From Thalassovita autumnalis (GTDB taxonomy: Bacteria > Pseudomonadota > Alphaproteobacteria > Rhodobacterales > Rhodobacteraceae), in assembly GCF_001458255.1 (NCBI RefSeq), contig NZ_CYSB01000038.1, positions 177,208 through 241,207 on the forward strand: a DNA stretch of 64,000 nt, read 5' to 3'. Positions 61,052 to 64,000 of the stretch are shown here, in pieces. The notes beneath the pieces were generated by a model, which saw nothing but the letters and a program-made list of their open reading frames with translations, was not told the DNA's origin and searched no databases. Position numbers and translations under genes: made by a program. How positions within the stretch are numbered: position 1 is the first letter of the stretch; each line of letters starts with the position of its first letter.

Positions 61052-61525
61052 ATGTCGATTACCAAAGATGAGCTGACCGCCGCCCGCCAAGCCTGGGGCG
61101 AGGGGCTTATTGCCATTTCCAAAGCCTATGAAGATGGTGGGATCGATGCTGCGCGACCAGTGGCCGAAGGTGTGCTGAATGCCGCCTATGGCTATGTGCT
61201 GGGTCCGGTTCTGTTCAAACCGACGCTGGCCAGCGGTGACAAAACCTTCCGCCCCGATCACAAGGGTGCGCTGGCCTATTTCGTCGGTCATGACGATGAC
61301 TATCCGCTGGATGGCGGTTTTGGCCTCAAAGGCTGGCGTGAGATGGACAGCGTCACCTCGGCTGAGTTCATCGAAGGCGATGTTGGCATGTGGATGGGTT
61401 GGATCATCCTGACCGACAAGGATGGCAATGTGACCAAGGTGGATAAAAGCTTTGGCTACAAGAAAGACGCCGACGGTGTGCTGCGCATCGTGCAGCACCA
61501 TTCCTCGCTGCCCTATCAGCCGTAA
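61052..61525 (+). CDS. Conserved hypothetical protein, probably NTF2-like
   Basis: 157 residues, soluble, no signal peptide. The arrangement of an N-terminal helix, a central DHKGALAYFVGHDDDYPLDGG stretch and a strand-rich C-terminal half (MWMGWIILTDKDGNVTKVDKS, LRIVQHHSSLPY) is like SnoaL/NTF2-type folds that end with a QHHSS motif. I do not recognise a named family with certainty. An AGGAAAGGA stretch precedes the ATG. It is monocistronic, with a clear terminator after it. Confidence 0.8.
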   Translation: MSITKDELTAARQAWGEGLIAISKAYEDGGIDAARPVAEGVLNAAYGYVLGPVLFKPTLASGDKTFRPDHKGALAYFVGHDDDYPLDGGFGLKGWREMDSVTSAEFIEGDVGMWMGWIILTDKDGNVTKVDKSFGYKKDADGVLRIVQHHSSLPYQP

Positions 61526-61567
61526 ATCTTGGCGCTTGGACGCCCCGCGTCCGTCGACTGTGATGTA

Positions 61568-61600
61568 ACGCCGCTCCCGCAGCACGGGGGCGGCGTTTTT
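61568..61600 (+). terminator. Rho-independent terminator
   Basis: 12-bp stem ACGCCGCTCCCG / CGGGGGCGGCGT (one T-G pair), five-base loop and a TTTT run, 43 bases after the NTF2-like gene. Confidence 0.88.
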
Positions 61601-61715
61601 GATTAACTCTCCTTAGGGCTGAGCCCCCATATCCGTTGTTTCTGCGCCTTCTCGGTTTCTGAAACCATCTGGGCCAGCGCCACCTATGGCGCGCGCTGTA
61701 AACAAAGGGGATCTC

Positions 61716-62678
61716 ATGAAAATCGGCTTCATCGGTTTGGGCAATGTCGGGGGAAAACTGGCGGGGTCTCTGCTGCGCAATGGGGTTGATCTGACGGTGC
61801 ATGATCTGAATCCCAGCCTTGTCGCAGGGTTTGTGGCCCGCGGTGCCGGGCAGGGGGACGACCCGCAGCAGATGATGCGCGACCTTGATGTGGTGATCAC
61901 CTGCCTGCCCTCACCAGAAGCCTGCGAAGCCGTGCTGCGGCAGATGCTGCCTGAGGTCACGCCGGGCAAGATCTGGCTGGAGATGTCCACCACCGATGCC
62001 GAAGCCGTCAAACGCTTGGGCGCTGAGGTGACGGCGAAAGGCGGCGCAGCGGTGGATTGCCCGGTGTCCGGGGGCTGTCACCGGGCAGATACCGGTAATA
62101 TCGCGATTTTTGCCGGCTGTGATCGCCCGACCTTTGACCGCGTGCTGCCGATCCTGACGACCATGGGGCGGCGGATCCTGCATACCGGGCCGTTGGGATC
62201 GGCCTCGGTTCTGAAGGTGGTGACCAACTATCTGGCCACCGTGCATCTGGTCGCCAACGCTGAGGCGCTGACCACTGCCGCCGCCGCAGGCATGGACCTC
62301 AACACCACCTATGAAGCGATCAAGATCAGCTCGGGCAATTCGTTTTCCCATGTCACCGAAAGTCAGGTGATCCTGAACGGCAGCCGGGACATCTCCTTCA
62401 CCATGGATCTGGTCAAAAAGGACGTTGGCCTGTTTCAGGCCATCGCAGATCAGACCGGGGTGCCGCTGGAGGTCAGCCCGTTGATGGTGCAGATCTTTGA
62501 AGATGGCATTGCCCGGTTCGGCGAACGGGAACTCTCCCCCAACATCATCAAACGTCTGGAACAGGCGACCGGTCTGGATATTCGTGCGCCGGGGTTTCCG
62601 GCGGAAATGGTTGATGATGAACCCGAAGCACCGGGGTTTGAGGTGGTGCCGCAGGGGCGTCAGCCGGGCGGCACCTGA
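61716..62678 (+). CDS. 3-hydroxyisobutyrate dehydrogenase-family oxidoreductase
   Basis: 320-residue NAD(P)-dependent beta-hydroxyacid dehydrogenase. Cofactor motif GFIGLGNVGGKLAGSLL, substrate-binding DCPVSGGCHRAD, catalytic Lys in SASVLKVVTNYL and a C-terminal KKDVGLFQAIAD helix. The frame is open to 61686, but the ATG at 61716 has an AAGGGG site. It converges on an enolase-superfamily gene. The substrate could be 3-hydroxyisobutyrate, tartronate semialdehyde or a related acid. Confidence 0.9.
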   Translation: MKIGFIGLGNVGGKLAGSLLRNGVDLTVHDLNPSLVAGFVARGAGQGDDPQQMMRDLDVVITCLPSPEACEAVLRQMLPEVTPGKIWLEMSTTDAEAVKRLGAEVTAKGGAAVDCPVSGGCHRADTGNIAIFAGCDRPTFDRVLPILTTMGRRILHTGPLGSASVLKVVTNYLATVHLVANAEALTTAAAAGMDLNTTYEAIKISSGNSFSHVTESQVILNGSRDISFTMDLVKKDVGLFQAIADQTGVPLEVSPLMVQIFEDGIARFGERELSPNIIKRLEQATGLDIRAPGFPAEMVDDEPEAPGFEVVPQGRQPGGT

Positions 62679-62686
62679 GGGGGGCG

Positions 62687-63919
62687 TCAGACTGGGCTGG
62701 CAGGGGTGGCGCTGGGCTGAACCGGACTGTCAGCCATGCCCAGATGCAAGTCCGAGCCGGTGTAGGGATTGGCCGCGATCATATCGTCGTTCAGCTCAAC
62801 CCCCAGCCCCGGCGCGCTGGGCGGGATGACATAGCCGTCCTGCCATTCGATTTCGCTGTTCAGCACCGACATATAGGGCCCGTCAAAGGTGCCAATGCTT
62901 TCAAGGATAAGAAAGTTTGGGCTGCACGTCGCGATCTGGATATTGGCGGCGGCCACAACCGGGCCGCAATAAAGATGCGGTGCGATCTGAGCCTGCCGGG
63001 TTTCGGCCATGCCAGCGATTTTCTTGGCTTCCAGCAAGCCGCCAACCCGGCCCAGGTTCATCTGCAGGATGGAGGCTGCGCCCACCTCCAGCATCCGGGC
63101 AAACTCATGTTTGGTGCACAGCCGTTCCCCGGCGGCGATTGGGATGGCGGTGGAGTGTGCGACCATCGCCATATCGGCCGGATTTTCCGGTGGGATCGGT
63201 TCCTCAAACCACAGGGGATCGTAACGTTCCAACCGCCGCGCCATCCGTTTGGCGCCTGAGACGGTGAACTGCCCATGGGTGCCAAACAGCAAGTCCGCCC
63301 TATCGCCTACAGCGGCGCGGATCTCGCGACAGAAGGCTTCGCTGCGGTCCAGATCCTCCAGACGTGGCTGATGCCCGTCATAGATCGTGTAAGGTCCTGC
63401 CGGGTCAAACTTCACCGCGGTGAAGCCTTTGTCGACCATCGCCAGCGCGACCTCGGCCGCCAGGGAAGGATCGTTGTAAACATTGGGCTTTTCGGGGTCA
63501 GGGTAGACATCCCCTTCGGGTGGGTAGAGGTAGGTGTAGCTGCGCAGCCTGTCGTGCACCTTACCGCCCAACAGGTCATAGACCGGGCGATCTGCGGCTT
63601 TGCCGATGATGTCCCAACAAGCCATCTCCAACCCGCTCAGAACCCCCATCACCGTCACATCCGGGCGCTGCGTGAACCCCGCCCCGTAGCTGCGTCGCCA
63701 CAGCCGTTCAATCTGATGTGGGTCGCTGCCCGCAAAGTGGCGGTTGAACATATCCACCGCCATTGCCGCGCAAAGATCAGGCCCGAAGGTTGCGTTGTAG
63801 ATCTCACCCACGCCGGTGATGCCGCAAGCGGTGGTGAGGCGCAGGAATATGAAATAGCGCCCGCCGTGGCGGGGGGGCGGGTTGGCAACCACAAAGGTTT
63901 CAATCTTATCCAGCTGCAT
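62687..63919 (-). CDS. Mandelate racemase/muconate lactonizing family enzyme (acid-sugar dehydratase-like)
   Basis: 410 residues. Enolase-superfamily barrel: FTAVKFDPAGP (Lys region with Asp), LLFGTHGQFT, WFEEPIPPENPADM, IAAGERLCTKHEF and APHLYCGPV. The EEPIPPEN pattern with a His-rich second motif points to a sugar-acid dehydratase subgroup rather than mandelate racemase. An ATG at 63961 is in frame, but the ATG at 63919 has a GGAG site and starts at the first strand (MQLDKIETFVV). It is different in subgroup from the enzyme at 33861. Nothing else is seen in the last 81 bases. Confidence 0.88.
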   Translation of the reverse strand: MQLDKIETFVVANPPPRHGGRYFIFLRLTTACGITGVGEIYNATFGPDLCAAMAVDMFNRHFAGSDPHQIERLWRRSYGAGFTQRPDVTVMGVLSGLEMACWDIIGKAADRPVYDLLGGKVHDRLRSYTYLYPPEGDVYPDPEKPNVYNDPSLAAEVALAMVDKGFTAVKFDPAGPYTIYDGHQPRLEDLDRSEAFCREIRAAVGDRADLLFGTHGQFTVSGAKRMARRLERYDPLWFEEPIPPENPADMAMVAHSTAIPIAAGERLCTKHEFARMLEVGAASILQMNLGRVGGLLEAKKIAGMAETRQAQIAPHLYCGPVVAAANIQIATCSPNFLILESIGTFDGPYMSVLNSEIEWQDGYVIPPSAPGLGVELNDDMIAANPYTGSDLHLGMADSPVQPSATPASPV

Positions 63920-64000
63920 GGGCGCTCCGATCTGGGATGCCTCACTAGGCTCAGGACTCATAGCCAGTAAATAACGAGTGCGGCGAGAGCGATGGCTGAC

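Noticed and set aside
1..64000. Mobile elements, CRISPR arrays, tRNA or rRNA genes
   Set aside because: I looked in the intergenic gaps for direct-repeat arrays, transposase motifs, terminal inverted repeats and cloverleaf-type sequences and saw none that could be supported.

Overview
The window is high-GC, densely coded DNA from an alphaproteobacterium, most likely a marine member of the Rhodobacteraceae (Roseobacter group). Evidence: a ChrR/RpoE singlet-oxygen regulatory pair with its lipid operon, a carnitine/gamma-butyrobetaine cluster, a DmdA-like demethylase, several compatible-solute and peptide ABC transporters, and a cobalamin riboswitch over an uptake operon. No rRNA, tRNA, CRISPR array, insertion sequence or phage gene is visible. 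It reads as ordinary chromosome (or a chromid) rich in catabolic and transport genes.

Layout. 1-5.7 kb: chrR (cut by the left edge) and rpoE face a lipid-modification operon (flavin amine oxidase, DUF1365, cyclopropane synthase, SDR, DUF2177). The two units share an intergenic region with two facing RpoE-type promoters. 5.7-6.3 kb: gluconokinase. 6.6-18 kb: a betaine-type ABC transporter, a GlxA-type AraC regulator and a divergent six-gene operon that can take gamma-butyrobetaine/crotonobetaine through carnitine to glycine betaine. 18-22.3 kb: peptidase T and an ExbB-ExbD-ExbD-TonB set. 22.4-31.2 kb: a cupin regulator, then a LysR/DmdA-like pair followed by a dipeptide-type ABC transporter. 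31.3-36.1 kb: LysR, GMC oxidoreductase, enolase-superfamily enzyme, a three-site DnaA-box cluster, a Dabb protein and a BetI-like TetR. 36.2-41 kb: an arginine-transaminase pathway pair (AruH/AruI type) divergent from a 2-oxoglutarate oxygenase and a LysE exporter. 41-43 kb: GlxA-type regulator and metallo-beta-lactamase-fold hydrolase. 43-46.7 kb: an ArnF-like small membrane protein, a HAD-UbiA fusion and a GT-C membrane glycosyltransferase. 46.9-49.1 kb: a trypsin-like protease fused to an endonuclease I domain. 49.3-55.3 kb: a nucleoside/nucleobase BMP-type ABC transporter with cytosine deaminase, preceded by a near-perfect RutR operator. 55.4-58.8 kb: a vitamin B12-type ABC uptake operon with DUF1636 under a cobalamin riboswitch. 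59-64 kb: serine hydrolase, TspO, an NTF2-like protein, a 3-hydroxyisobutyrate dehydrogenase-family enzyme and a second enolase-superfamily enzyme.

The observations most worth following are (1) the protease-nuclease fusion at 46.9-49.1 kb, (2) the possible polyprenyl-phosphate-pentose glycosylation set at 43-46.7 kb, (3) the DnaA-box cluster near 35.0 kb, (4) the carnitine route that uses an ADP-forming-type CoA ligase and has an Asp at the usual acyl-CoA dehydrogenase base position, and (5) the RutR-like operator and the cobalamin riboswitch, which give regulatory assignments to two transport operons. All assignments rest on reading motifs and recalled family features; no database search was run.
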